A DNA stretch of 64,000 nt, taken from NCBI RefSeq assembly GCF_030506325.1, contig NZ_CP120683.1, forward strand, positions 5,584,501 through 5,648,500, read 5' to 3'. The number at the start of each line of letters is the position of its first letter. Within the stretch, counting starts at the first letter, position 1. This stretch comes from Tunicatimonas pelagia (GTDB lineage Bacteria > Bacteroidota > Bacteroidia > Cytophagales > Cyclobacteriaceae). The notes below the pieces were generated by a model, which saw only the letters and a list, made by a program, of their open reading frames with translations, was not told where the DNA came from and did no database searches. Shown piece after piece: positions 9,260 to 18,557 of the stretch. Both the position numbers and the translations under genes were made by a program.

Positions 9260-9440
9260 CCAAATAGCATACTTTACTTTTTGTAAACACTCGTATTTTA
9301 GAGCGTTGGCCCGAAAACTCAGCGGGCGTGCGAAGGGATTGTGCGGAGAAGCATTGAGGTTTCTTGACTTTTTTGGTTCGTTTTTGTGCGGTTCGCCGCG
9401 CGATCAAGACAAAAATGAACAAAGCAAAAATCTACGAGTA
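9260..9440 (+). repeat. Structured interspersed repeat inserted at the 5' end of susD
   Basis: This stretch separates the expected N-terminus of SusD from its signal peptide. It contains a 12-pair inverted repeat, GTTCGTTTTTGT (9376-9387) with ACAAAAATGAAC (9409-9420), one G-U pair included. Nested inside is GCGG-TTCG-CCGC (9388-9399), a UUCG-type hairpin. A GC-rich segment around 9304-9345 precedes it. Sequences with this 'tttttggttcgtttttg...aaaatgaac' pattern are, from memory, widespread interspersed repeats in Cytophagia genomes. No second copy was noticed in the window. Borders are approximate. Confidence 0.6.
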
Positions 9441-9446
9441 AGAATA

Positions 9447-11117
9447 TTGTTTCATACCAGCGTAATATTACCTGAGAAAGTATTTAAATATGCTCTAACC
9501 GTTCTAGTATTGTCAACCGCCTTTTTATCGGGGTGCCAGGATGATTTGATCGATAAAAACGAAAATCCGAATGGCGTTTCTCCCGATAATGTGCATCCTA
9601 ACTTGATGTTAGCCACGGTGCTCACTCAGTCGTCTAAAAATGTAGTGAGCCTGGGGTTTGGTAATATTGCGGGAGTTATGCAGCATACGCAAAAAAATGG
9701 TTGGGCCGGAGGGCATAACAACTACGATTGGTCAAATCAAAGTTGGACGGGATACTACAATATCCTCCGGGACAACAATGTCATGTACGAACGGGCAGTA
9801 GCTATGGAATTGCCATTTCATCAGGGAGTAGCTTTGGTGATGCGGGCGTATAACTTCGGGATGATTACCGATCTGTGGGGTGATGCTCCCTACACTAATG
9901 CGCTGAACGCCTCCAAAGGCGGAAACGAAAACCTGCTTCCGGCCTTTGATACGCAAGATGTGATCTACGAAGGTATTTTGGCGGACTTAGAAATGGCTAA
10001 TACCGTACTAGCTATTGATGCGGGTAGTGCTCAGGACGAAAATATCTACGGTACAGATGTAATCTACGGAGGCGATCCGCTGCAATGGCGCATGTTCGCT
10101 AACTCACTACAGTTACGGTACTACATGAGAATTTCGGGGAAAGAACCCGCTATGGCTCAAGCGGGGATAGAGAAAATAGTTGGTAACCCTGAGCAATACC
10201 CGATCATCAGCAGTATTGAGAATGATGCTACCATGAGTTACGTAGGTAATAGCTCGGACGATGCCTGGCCTTCTAACAGTGTGTTTGATCTGGGAGGTAG
10301 CCAATACACTCGTATCCAGATGTGTGAGACATTGGTCGATGCACTACAGACGCGTAACGATCCTCGCATTGCCGTATGGGCTGAAAAAGTTGATGTTCCG
10401 TTGGTCGTATCTGATACTTTGCCCGCCGAAACTAATACTATTATTGATGGAATACGCTACATCAGCCCCGATCAAATCCCCCCCGGCATTCCTTACAATA
10501 CCGACCCGGAATACGTGGGTCTACCCCCCGCAGTTGGCAATATCCCGGCGGGGTACAATCTAAACGCTGGTGCCGGACAAGGCTCAGCCAATCCGCATGT
10601 CTCGGCCATATCCGCCATGTACCGCGATGCTACCGGACCAATGCTACTAGCCCGTTTAGCATCCGCCGCTGAAGTCCACTTTGTTCTAGCCGAAGCCGCG
10701 CTGAACGGCTGGGCCGTAGGCGACGCCCAAACCCACTATAATGCTGGCGTACAAGCGTCCTTAGAAACCTGGGGTGTCGGTGATCAGTACGAAGCCTACC
10801 TAGCTGGCTCCGCCTCGTTTGACGGTACCCTGGAGCAGCTAATTACCCAGAAGTGGATTGCCAGTTGGACCGCCGCTACCGAAGCTTGGTTTGACTACCG
10901 CCGAACTGGGTTCCCGGCACTAGAAGCGGGCGAAGCTGCTCGTCGTTCAGCCCTACCGCTACGGTTCTACTACATGCAGGACGAGTTGACCGTGAACGAA
11001 AGCAACGCGATGGAAGCCGTCAACCGATTGGAAGAAACCGCCTTTACCTCGCCGGACGGGAAAAACAGCGCCTGGTCTAAACCCTGGGTACTACAGGGCA
11101 CGGGTGAGCCTTACTAA
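9447..11117 (+). CDS. SusD/RagB-family (SusD-like_2) nutrient-binding outer membrane lipoprotein
   Basis: From TTG 9447 the protein has 556 residues and begins with a 30-residue lipoprotein signal ending LSTAFLSGC. A longer frame from ATG 9228 exists, but it puts the lipobox Cys at residue 103 behind repeat-derived sequence, which no lipoprotein signal would tolerate, so I chose 9447. Without the repeat, the start was probably near 9228-9250. The mature protein carries the family's NENPNGVSPDNVHPNLMLA opening and the TPR-type region around YNILRDNNVMYERA, RAYNFGMITDLWGDAPYT. It caps the SusC barrel and binds ligand at the cell surface. Whether the inserted repeat weakens translation is unknown. 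Start choice is moderately sure, family assignment high. Confidence 0.85.
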   Translation: MFHTSVILPEKVFKYALTVLVLSTAFLSGCQDDLIDKNENPNGVSPDNVHPNLMLATVLTQSSKNVVSLGFGNIAGVMQHTQKNGWAGGHNNYDWSNQSWTGYYNILRDNNVMYERAVAMELPFHQGVALVMRAYNFGMITDLWGDAPYTNALNASKGGNENLLPAFDTQDVIYEGILADLEMANTVLAIDAGSAQDENIYGTDVIYGGDPLQWRMFANSLQLRYYMRISGKEPAMAQAGIEKIVGNPEQYPIISSIENDATMSYVGNSSDDAWPSNSVFDLGGSQYTRIQMCETLVDALQTRNDPRIAVWAEKVDVPLVVSDTLPAETNTIIDGIRYISPDQIPPGIPYNTDPEYVGLPPAVGNIPAGYNLNAGAGQGSANPHVSAISAMYRDATGPMLLARLASAAEVHFVLAEAALNGWAVGDAQTHYNAGVQASLETWGVGDQYEAYLAGSASFDGTLEQLITQKWIASWTAATEAWFDYRRTGFPALEAGEAARRSALPLRFYYMQDELTVNESNAMEAVNRLEETAFTSPDGKNSAWSKPWVLQGTGEPY

Positions 11118-11162
11118 ATTTAGCTCCACAGATACTGTAAAGGTAGTAGGAAGTTAAGCTAC

Positions 11163-12290
11163 CTAATGTTCAAAAGTGAAATCAGGTAATCGTATGATTT
11201 CTCCTCCCTTCAGAGCTGATTTGTGGGCTAGGATACCTACTGCCGTTATGTTAGCAGATTGCCTTGCATTCGGATAGGGAGCAGTTTGGTTAACCAGTGA
11301 TTTTACGAATTCGTGTACCAAATGCGGGTGAGAGCCACCGTGGCCACCGCCCTGGGTGAATGATAGGTGCTGATTTTCATCAGTGTCATACACACCCTGA
11401 GTGGTAAAACGCTGGATCTCTGTCGGTAACAATCGAGCGTAGTCAGGACTCTCAATCTCTTCGGGAATCTCGGACTCCGCCCTCTTAGCGGTATGCATAA
11501 TCAAGGGATTGCCTTCAATCAGTGGCCACTCCACTGATTTTTTGGAACCATACACTGCGAAGCTTTCGCGGTACTGCCGAGCCACGTCAAATAGCGAACG
11601 ATAAACGTGAGCACTCAAATCAGAATTACGAAATTTGATGTGAGTCGTCTCAACGGCGTAGGGAGAGTTGTACTCTTTGATTAACTCCTCCCGTATTGTG
11701 CCCGAGCCAAAGCAAGAGACATATTCCGCTTCATTCCGCGTTAGTCCTAATACCGGACCGACACAGTGGGTCGCGTAGTGCATTGGGGGAAGGCCGGGCC
11801 AATAGTCGGGCCACCCGTCCATATCTTGCTGATGGCTGGCTTTTAAAAACTGTACTTTGCCTAGTTGACCCGTATCGTACAGTTCCTTCATATACAAAAA
11901 CTCCCGGGCGTACACCACTGTTTCCATCATCATGTAGGTCAATCCGGTTTGTTCGGTTAGCTGTACAATCTCTTCACACTCCTCTACGGTAGTCGCCATA
12001 GGCACCGTACAGGCTACGTGTTTCCCGGCTTTCAATGCCTTGATTGACTGCACCCCGTGATCTGGAATAGGGGTATTGATATGTACCGCGTCAATGTGTG
12101 GGTCTTCCAATAGCTTGTCGTACGAGCTATATCTTTTTTCAATACCGAATGCATCGGCCAGTTTGTTCAGTTTTTGCTCGTTTCGTTGCGATACGACCAC
12201 CAAGTTGGCGTTAGGATGCTTTTGGTAGATAGGAATAAATTCCGCTCCAAAACCTAGTCCTACAATTGCTATATTTACTTTCTTGTCCAT
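11163..12290 (-). CDS. Gfo/Idh/MocA-family oxidoreductase lacking the usual EKP lysine
   Basis: 375 residues. The N-terminus is a Rossmann fold with IAIVGLGFGAEF for NAD(P) binding. The family's catalytic EKP motif is replaced by CTVPMATT, so the normal lysine is absent. DAVHINTPIPDHG upstream and the C-terminal GGGHGGSHPHLVHEFV segment (possible metal or substrate site) are intact. Last gene of a minus-strand operon, 10 bases after the isomerase. The family oxidises or reduces sugars and sugar alcohols; the missing lysine suggests a different acid-base residue or a non-redox step such as keto-glycoside cleavage. Substrate unknown. Confidence 0.85.
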   Translation of the reverse strand: MDKKVNIAIVGLGFGAEFIPIYQKHPNANLVVVSQRNEQKLNKLADAFGIEKRYSSYDKLLEDPHIDAVHINTPIPDHGVQSIKALKAGKHVACTVPMATTVEECEEIVQLTEQTGLTYMMMETVVYAREFLYMKELYDTGQLGKVQFLKASHQQDMDGWPDYWPGLPPMHYATHCVGPVLGLTRNEAEYVSCFGSGTIREELIKEYNSPYAVETTHIKFRNSDLSAHVYRSLFDVARQYRESFAVYGSKKSVEWPLIEGNPLIMHTAKRAESEIPEEIESPDYARLLPTEIQRFTTQGVYDTDENQHLSFTQGGGHGGSHPHLVHEFVKSLVNQTAPYPNARQSANITAVGILAHKSALKGGEIIRLPDFTFEH

Positions 12291-12300
12291 GTTGAGTCAG

Positions 12301-13311
12301 TTATTCGTAAAGTGGATTTAGTTGCGGATGTTCTGAGAACCTGGTTCGTAAGCTTTGTATGGTATCTACAAATGCCTTACAAGAAATAAACGGATCGCCT
12401 TTAATATTCCAACCCTGACTGGAGATCGGCCCGGAGTAACCGAATTCATAAATTTTTGCTAACAACCAGGCCATATCAATCTGACCTTCATCAAAGCGAA
12501 CGGCACTAAATTTAGCTGGGGTAAAAATACCGTTGGTAAGCACCACGTAGGGCAACCGTTTCATTAAAGGATGCTGAAGCACTTCATCTAACTCACTGGA
12601 AGCTGAATTGGCGTACCAGTGATGCGAACAAAATGCTGAACCTACCGTCTGAGCTTCGGCTCCCTCTAAAATTTTAAAGGCTGACTGCGGTGTATCGCAG
12701 AGCCAATGGGTGTGGGGATACAAAGCCCCGGTGATATTATGCTCAGTGCAGGCCCGATCAAAGGCACTTATTATTTTGTACGCCCGTTGCCAATGGCGAT
12801 CCTCAGCCAGAGCCGAACCGCTTTCTGCGATGGTTGGGCCACTTAGCTCGCCCCTACCACTTAGTGAAAGCGAAAAGTAAGGTTTGATGGGCATTTTGGC
12901 GAGTAATTCTACGTTCTGGACAATCTTATCAATCTCCTCATCAATCTCGGTCGCTTTGTCGTCAATCACCGCTTGGGTTGTCCAGTGAAAACCCCATACG
13001 TTAAAATCCGACTTCCAGAATAAATCCATCGCCTCTTTCCACCGATCGGTTTCTGGGTCAACCAAAACGAATTCAAAACCATTGAAGCCCGCTTGTTTGG
13101 CCGCCGCAAATTTTGATTTCCAGGAGTAAGAAGCCCGATTACCGGTATGAAAGTTATCAAAAAGTACTAGCGGATTTTCCGGAAGCGAAACCCGCTGCTG
13201 AGGGGGCGATTCTGGGGATGCCGAAGCAGCCCCCAGTGCCGTACTGCTACCCAGAGCTATTCCGGCAGTGGTGCTTACTGCTTGTTTAATGAAGGTTCTT
13301 CGGGCTGCCAT
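12301..13311 (-). CDS. Secreted sugar phosphate isomerase/epimerase-family TIM barrel
   Basis: 336 residues, beginning with a twin-arginine-like export signal (RRTFIKQAVSTTAG, then an Ala-rich stretch ending about residue 32). The rest fits the xylose isomerase-like TIM-barrel family: FNGFEFVLVD at the first strand, LYPHTHWLCDTP, and GPISSQGWNIKGDP near the end. These enzymes usually bind a divalent metal and act on keto-sugars or aldoses. Export to the periplasm would put it with the cytochrome-linked dehydrogenase encoded 9 bases upstream. Exact reaction not assigned. Confidence 0.8.
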   Translation of the reverse strand: MAARRTFIKQAVSTTAGIALGSSTALGAASASPESPPQQRVSLPENPLVLFDNFHTGNRASYSWKSKFAAAKQAGFNGFEFVLVDPETDRWKEAMDLFWKSDFNVWGFHWTTQAVIDDKATEIDEEIDKIVQNVELLAKMPIKPYFSLSLSGRGELSGPTIAESGSALAEDRHWQRAYKIISAFDRACTEHNITGALYPHTHWLCDTPQSAFKILEGAEAQTVGSAFCSHHWYANSASSELDEVLQHPLMKRLPYVVLTNGIFTPAKFSAVRFDEGQIDMAWLLAKIYEFGYSGPISSQGWNIKGDPFISCKAFVDTIQSLRTRFSEHPQLNPLYE

Positions 13312-13320
13312 AGTTAGTGC

Positions 13321-15918
13321 TTATTTTAATGTTGCTAAGTACGTAATTAGATCATTGAATTCGGGAACGGTTAGTGTACGATGCAATCCTTCAGGCATCA
13401 CCGAGCGTTCCATCACTCCGTAGGACTGGGGGTGCATAAATTTATCGTATTCTCCGCTTTGATTCATGAGTTCGGCGTAGTCTTCGTGTACATCTATTTG
13501 TCGGCCGGTATGCCGTACCCCTGCTTGGTCAACCAAAAACCAACCCTGCCATTCGGGCGAAATCTCTAGCGAAGGCTGCAAAATGGCGTTAATCAGTTGC
13601 CGTTTAGACTTGCTACTGGCAATCTTTGACAGTTCCGGACCAAAAGCCCCTCCCCAACCATCCATCTTGTGACAGGTAGTGCAAGATGTAGTTCGGTTCT
13701 GATAAACCAATTGGCCAATTTGAGCGTTGCCATTGCCGTCTACGCGTTCGTACTCCTGATTCTCGGTTGGTGCTGTCCTGTCTCCGTTACTAGCTTTCCA
13801 AACAGAAAGCGAAACCTCCGACAGTGCTCCAGTATTTTTCTCAATCCACGCGCTGGCTTCTGCCCGTACGGGGTTTTCCGGCGGAGCCAGGGACAGGTAC
13901 TTCAGCGCGGCGTACTGAAGTACTGGGCTACTTGATTGGAGCAAAAGTAGTGCTTCTTGGTAGTATTTCTTTGGAAAATAACTCAGCGCGGCCAGTGCCA
14001 TAGACCGTACTTTGTCGCTGTTATCGGCACTTAAAAAAACGCTTTCTAGTGCATCGCCCACTTCAGTGGGGTTGGTCTCACGGGCGGCCATAAGCAATGC
14101 AACTTGCAGAGGTTCTTCTTCGGCGGTGGTCAATAATGTGTTAATAAGTTCGGTATTCGTTGCCAGATCAGGTAAGTAAGGCAACGCCATTGCCTTAACT
14201 TCTTCTTCAACATCCGGGTTGTGTAAAATATCTTCAATAAAACGAGGGGGCAGTTCACGCTTAACACTGGCACTTTTGCCTGATTTCGCCCGAAAGCCCT
14301 CAATAAATGCTGGCTGTAGGTGCCGAATGGTCGCTAGAAACGTCTCGAATAGCTCCGGCTGAATGCTATTTTCTTGCAGTAGCGTATTCAGTCTTGCTTG
14401 CATACCGGTTACGCTCTTTTTTCCAATGTATATTAAGGCCATCCTTTGAATCTCCGAGTTCTCGTCAGTTATCAAATTCTCTAGCTCGGCTATCGGGAGT
14501 ACCTCGTCGCGACGAAGAAAAGTTAACAGTCCCTGGAGCCGGAGAGTGGAACGCTCATCGCTCAGTAGCGGCATTAACTCGGACATACTAGCCCGTTGAG
14601 CCAGGTAGTGTCGGGCAATGGCCTGCTCGAAGGAATCGTCGGTAGCCAACGCATCGATTAATTCAGTAGGGTTTCTTTGGTCTTCGGCAAACCGGTTGAT
14701 CGTTGGCTGAACGGAACGGGACGCTGCTGGGCGGTTCTTGGCTTTGATACGCCATATTTTACCTTTTCCGTGATTAGGATACTGCCGCATGACCCAATCG
14801 CTGATGTACAGGTCGCCCTGGCTGTTGGTCGCTAGGGCTACCGGATGAAAAAGGCTGTCGCCCTGCACCAGCACCTCCGGTTCACCCCGAACGGTGGAAC
14901 CGTGGGAGCGCAGTGGTACGCGCACGATATTGTTCTCTTCCCAGACATTTACCAACAGTTGGGCGGAGTAACTATCTCCGAAACTAGTGTAAGATGCATC
15001 GATAAGCGCGCAAGGTGCTTCACCCAGGGGCGCAGCGTACGGAAGGGTGCCGGGTAGTTCAGCATTCCAAGCTTGGTACGGGTGTATTCCACTTCCACCG
15101 TAGAGGGATTGGTACCCGTAATCACCACCGGGGACAATTTCTACCAGCCGGTTAGGCCCTCGGCTGTCGGGATCGTTATCGCTTACAAACAAACGGCCTT
15201 CAGAGCTGAACTTCAAATCAAACGGATTCCAGAAACCGATAGCCACCTCCTCCACCTGACTTCCATCGAGCTGGCATCGCATCACATTTCCCCCGTCGCC
15301 GTACCCTTCAACGTAAGAACCGTCGCTACCTTCCACTCTCCAGTAAGATCCCCCGGTATTACCTCGAGAAACATATACCCAGTTATCGGGGCCCAAAGCA
15401 ACCCCCAGTATACCCGCGTGATCGTACACATCATCGGGGCGTACCATCCTAAGCAGGGTCTTTTTTTCATCGGCGGCACCGTCGGCATCGCGGTCAAGAT
15501 AGCAGGATACAGCATTCTTCGTACTCAGAAATAAGCCCTGTTCTTCATTATAGGCCAGGTTCATTCCGTCCTCAATGCTATCGGCGTACACCATCCACGC
15601 TTCGGGAATACCGTCGTTATTCTTATCGACTGACTTTTTAATTCTATCGTATTTCGGACCAGCGTAGTTCTCTTTCGCCGAATGGGTGTGCGACTCCAGT
15701 ACGTAAATAGCATCGTGCTGGTCAATGACCATTCCGATGGGGGTCATAATATCCGGTTCTTGAGCAACCAGCTCCAAAGAAAGGTTTTCGTCTTTAAGCG
15801 TGATGTTATACGCATTGGAAATATCGTCGGTGAGTCTTTCTTTGGAATCTGCCCTACATCCCAACAACATTACCACAAAAATTAGAGCACTAAAAACTTG
15901 GCGAAGTTCACTCTTCAT
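13321..15918 (-). CDS. PVC-type membrane-bound dehydrogenase with HEAT-like region and c-type cytochrome domain
   Basis: 865 residues, lipoprotein signal ending VVMLLGCRAD. Residues about 40-390 form a beta-propeller of the PQQ-type sugar dehydrogenase superfamily (PIGMVIDQHDAIYVLESHTH, GFWNPFDLKFSSEGRLFVSD). A helical repeat region follows (about 410-700). A heme site CTTCHKMDGWGG lies near residue 748. The family oxidises sugars or polyols in the periplasm and passes electrons to the cytochrome. First gene of the minus-strand operon with the isomerase and oxidoreductase, and divergent from the AraC gene at 16074, its likely regulator. A paralogue starts at 43594 in the second catabolic operon. 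Confidence 0.85.
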   Translation of the reverse strand: MKSELRQVFSALIFVVMLLGCRADSKERLTDDISNAYNITLKDENLSLELVAQEPDIMTPIGMVIDQHDAIYVLESHTHSAKENYAGPKYDRIKKSVDKNNDGIPEAWMVYADSIEDGMNLAYNEEQGLFLSTKNAVSCYLDRDADGAADEKKTLLRMVRPDDVYDHAGILGVALGPDNWVYVSRGNTGGSYWRVEGSDGSYVEGYGDGGNVMRCQLDGSQVEEVAIGFWNPFDLKFSSEGRLFVSDNDPDSRGPNRLVEIVPGGDYGYQSLYGGSGIHPYQAWNAELPGTLPYAAPLGEAPCALIDASYTSFGDSYSAQLLVNVWEENNIVRVPLRSHGSTVRGEPEVLVQGDSLFHPVALATNSQGDLYISDWVMRQYPNHGKGKIWRIKAKNRPAASRSVQPTINRFAEDQRNPTELIDALATDDSFEQAIARHYLAQRASMSELMPLLSDERSTLRLQGLLTFLRRDEVLPIAELENLITDENSEIQRMALIYIGKKSVTGMQARLNTLLQENSIQPELFETFLATIRHLQPAFIEGFRAKSGKSASVKRELPPRFIEDILHNPDVEEEVKAMALPYLPDLATNTELINTLLTTAEEEPLQVALLMAARETNPTEVGDALESVFLSADNSDKVRSMALAALSYFPKKYYQEALLLLQSSSPVLQYAALKYLSLAPPENPVRAEASAWIEKNTGALSEVSLSVWKASNGDRTAPTENQEYERVDGNGNAQIGQLVYQNRTTSCTTCHKMDGWGGAFGPELSKIASSKSKRQLINAILQPSLEISPEWQGWFLVDQAGVRHTGRQIDVHEDYAELMNQSGEYDKFMHPQSYGVMERSVMPEGLHRTLTVPEFNDLITYLATLK

Positions 15919-16073
15919 ATCTACAAGTTTGCTTTCTCAATCTACAGTGATTACAATGTTAAGCATAAATTACCTTCGGAAATCACACTCTTTTATCCAA
16001 TTCTGACTGTATTATGCCAAGTATTCTATTATTTTTGAACATTGAAGATAATTTTATACTAAAAATACTCTTT

Positions 16074-16964
16074 TTGAAGTCAGCGCTGCAAAAATCACCT
16101 ATACCGGAGAAGTATGCTTTTGTGGCCAAAACTCTCACTGATCCCATCTTTGATCCGGTTTGGCATTTTCATTCGGAATACCAGTTATTTTTGGTACTGA
16201 AAGGTAGTGGCACTCGCTTTATCGGAGATACCGTAAAGCCATTTACCGCCGGTGATTTAACCTTTACCGGTCCTAACTTGCCCCATCTGTGGCGAAGTGA
16301 CCAGGAAGGTAAAGCAGGCGAAAATCTAAAGCACTCCGAAGGAATTGTTGTTTACTTTAACGAAGACCTCGTAGGTGAGCATCTTTTTCAAAAGGAGGAA
16401 GCCATCAAACTAAGACAGTTGTTCCAAAATAGTTTGCGAGGAATTGAGATTACGGGCGAGACGGCTAAATCTATTCGAGCAATGCTGATGGCTCTATTAC
16501 GACTCGAGGGCTTTGCCGGAGTGCTTGAGCTGCTAAAAATATTAGATTGTCTGTCAAAAAGCAGCGAAATAGTATTGTTGGCTAGTCCGGGATATACCAA
16601 TACGCTTAAGGAAGATGATACCGAGCGCATGAACGAGGTGTATGCTTACGTAATGAAGCATTTTAAAGAAAAAGTTACCATTACAACCTTAGCCGAGCTG
16701 ACCAACATGACTCCTACGTCATTCAGTCGTTATTTTAAGACCCACGCGAACAAAACATTCTCTGATTTTATCAGTGAGATTCGGGTTGGCCACGCCTGCA
16801 AGTTACTTATAGAGCAAGAAATGAATGTATCGCAGATCGGCTACGAAAGTGGTTTTCAGACATTATCAAACTTTAATCGGCAATTCAAACAAATTACAAA
16901 AAGAACGCCTTTGCGTTATAAAAAAGAGTATCACACAAACTATCGATCCAGAAAATTGAAATGA
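16074..16964 (+). CDS. AraC-family transcriptional regulator (cupin + HTH)
   Basis: The frame is open from ATG 16014, but its first 20 residues are A/T-driven hydrophobic sequence without family resemblance. TTG 16074 gives 296 residues starting KSALQKSPIPEKYAF, which aligns with the N-terminus of the paralogue at 3649; start uncertain. Cupin segments are WHFHSEYQLFLVLKGSGTRF and GPNLPHLWR. C-terminal helix-turn-helix motifs are VTITTLAELTNMTPTSFSRYF and VSQIGYESGFQTLSNFNRQF. It is divergent from the dehydrogenase operon at 15918 and likely controls it. Confidence 0.85.
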   Translation: MKSALQKSPIPEKYAFVAKTLTDPIFDPVWHFHSEYQLFLVLKGSGTRFIGDTVKPFTAGDLTFTGPNLPHLWRSDQEGKAGENLKHSEGIVVYFNEDLVGEHLFQKEEAIKLRQLFQNSLRGIEITGETAKSIRAMLMALLRLEGFAGVLELLKILDCLSKSSEIVLLASPGYTNTLKEDDTERMNEVYAYVMKHFKEKVTITTLAELTNMTPTSFSRYFKTHANKTFSDFISEIRVGHACKLLIEQEMNVSQIGYESGFQTLSNFNRQFKQITKRTPLRYKKEYHTNYRSRKLK

Positions 16965-17033
16965 TTAACTCTTTTTCAGCAATATGCTGAGGGATGGCGA
17001 GTTTTTTATTGGAACCTACTTACCAGAAAAACT

Positions 17034-18530
17034 ATGCTAACCCCGCTTAAGCTATTGAGCTATTTGTTTTGCTTAATCATCTTTCACACAACCCATACAT
17101 ACGCGCAGGAGCATGGCTATCTGGATAAGAAATTCACTACGCAGCAGCTACTAGAAGACTTTACTATTTTTCGTCAATCGTTGGAAGAAAGTCATCCCGG
17201 ACTCTACTGGTTTAATACCAAAGCAGAGATGGACCGTTGTTTTGACCAACACCTCACTGCCATAAATCATCCCATGACTGAGCGAGAGTTCTTTCCCATA
17301 CTTAGCGAATTAACTGCTCAGGTTGGTTGTCTTCATACCACCATTGCTCCCTCCGAGCTTACGGGCGAAGTCTACTTTACCGATAGTCTTCGTTACTTTC
17401 CCCTTGACCTGAAAATTCTGGACGGTAAAGGCTACGTCTACCGAAATGTGAGTGAAGTAGAATCAATTCCACCAGGAGCGGAAATAGTATCAATCAATGA
17501 AACCCCGATGGATTCTATCATTACTCATCTACTAACCCATACGAGCAGCGACGGTCATCAAAAAGGATGGGCTGCGTATTTTCTGCAAAGTGTGTTTCAT
17601 GTCCGCTATAAATACTTGATCGACGATAGCGATCAATTTCGCCTAGTAGTGAAAGAGCCGAACGGAAGTTTGGCCGACTACCAGATGGTAGGTCTTAGCT
17701 ATCCTCAGCGAGATAGTATAAGAGACGAACGATACGGAGCTACCGCTAATGAGGAGCCATGGATTCAACTGCGTATTGATAAAGCAGTTAGCACCGCCAC
17801 GTTAAGAATACCTCGATTTGCGAACTGGGAAATAGACGGGAAGAAGTATAAGTTTAAACAGGTATTGGCGCGTAGTATGAGCGAGATTCTGGAGGCCGAA
17901 GTAGACAATCTTATTTTAGATGTAGGAGATCGCGGAGGGGGGAATGAGGACTACGGACTTAGTCTGTTATCCTACTTTCTTTCTGAACCCTTTGCCGGAT
18001 ACAAAGGTATTGAGTTTAAGAACAAAAAACTAGACTCCCGGAAGTACAGCGAAGTAGGCTGGCTACGCTATAAACTCTTCCGTACGATGACCAAATTTGA
18101 GGAAACCGACTCTACCTATTTGCTCAAGCGAGCGGCCGGTTATAAACGAGTGCTGAGTACCATCCGGCCCGCCCCGGAGCAATTTACCGGCAAGGTTTTT
18201 TTGCTCGTAGGTCGTTCTACGGCTTCAGCTACCTCAGACTTTGCTGCCTGGATGCGTTCGCTCGACCTAGCTACCATTATTGGGGAAGAAACCGGGGGAA
18301 ATTACTACGGAAATACCAGCAACTGGGAATTCAACATCACTCTACCCAACACTAAAATCCGACTTCTTTTGCCGTTAGCAAGGTATCTGACCAACGTGAA
18401 GCCCGATATACCGTTAGGGCGAGGGGTTATTCCCGATCATCTGATTTCACCTACGATTGAAGACTTTCTGCAAGACAGAGACCCTCAGCACGACTACGCG
18501 ATGCGCTTGATCGAGCAAGAGGCCCAATAG
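17034..18530 (+). CDS. S41-family (tail-specific/C-terminal processing type) serine peptidase, secreted
   Basis: 498 residues. A cleavable signal ends near THTYAQE (residue 25). The region FRQSLEESHPGLYW is typical of the N-terminal cap of Bacteroidota S41 proteins. A PDZ-like part (about 120-160, SIPPGAEIVSINETPMDSI) precedes the peptidase domain. The nucleophile is in LLVGRSTASATSDF near residue 395, followed by TIIGEETGGNYYGN. It cleaves peptides or proteins in the periplasm or outside. Co-oriented with two further hydrolase genes (gaps 27 and 5 bases), which suggests an operon whose common purpose is unclear. Confidence 0.88.
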   Translation: MLTPLKLLSYLFCLIIFHTTHTYAQEHGYLDKKFTTQQLLEDFTIFRQSLEESHPGLYWFNTKAEMDRCFDQHLTAINHPMTEREFFPILSELTAQVGCLHTTIAPSELTGEVYFTDSLRYFPLDLKILDGKGYVYRNVSEVESIPPGAEIVSINETPMDSIITHLLTHTSSDGHQKGWAAYFLQSVFHVRYKYLIDDSDQFRLVVKEPNGSLADYQMVGLSYPQRDSIRDERYGATANEEPWIQLRIDKAVSTATLRIPRFANWEIDGKKYKFKQVLARSMSEILEAEVDNLILDVGDRGGGNEDYGLSLLSYFLSEPFAGYKGIEFKNKKLDSRKYSEVGWLRYKLFRTMTKFEETDSTYLLKRAAGYKRVLSTIRPAPEQFTGKVFLLVGRSTASATSDFAAWMRSLDLATIIGEETGGNYYGNTSNWEFNITLPNTKIRLLLPLARYLTNVKPDIPLGRGVIPDHLISPTIEDFLQDRDPQHDYAMRLIEQEAQ

Positions 18531-18557
18531 GGAATTGAACAACGTAGACTGTTAGCG

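Noticed and set aside
9207-9422. 71-residue minus-strand protein at the susC-susD junction
   Set aside because: It lies in the inverted repeat element and antisense to susD; no family features.
9228-9446. N-terminal extension of SusD as real protein
   Set aside because: It would put the lipobox Cys at residue 103, and the sequence is repeat-derived.
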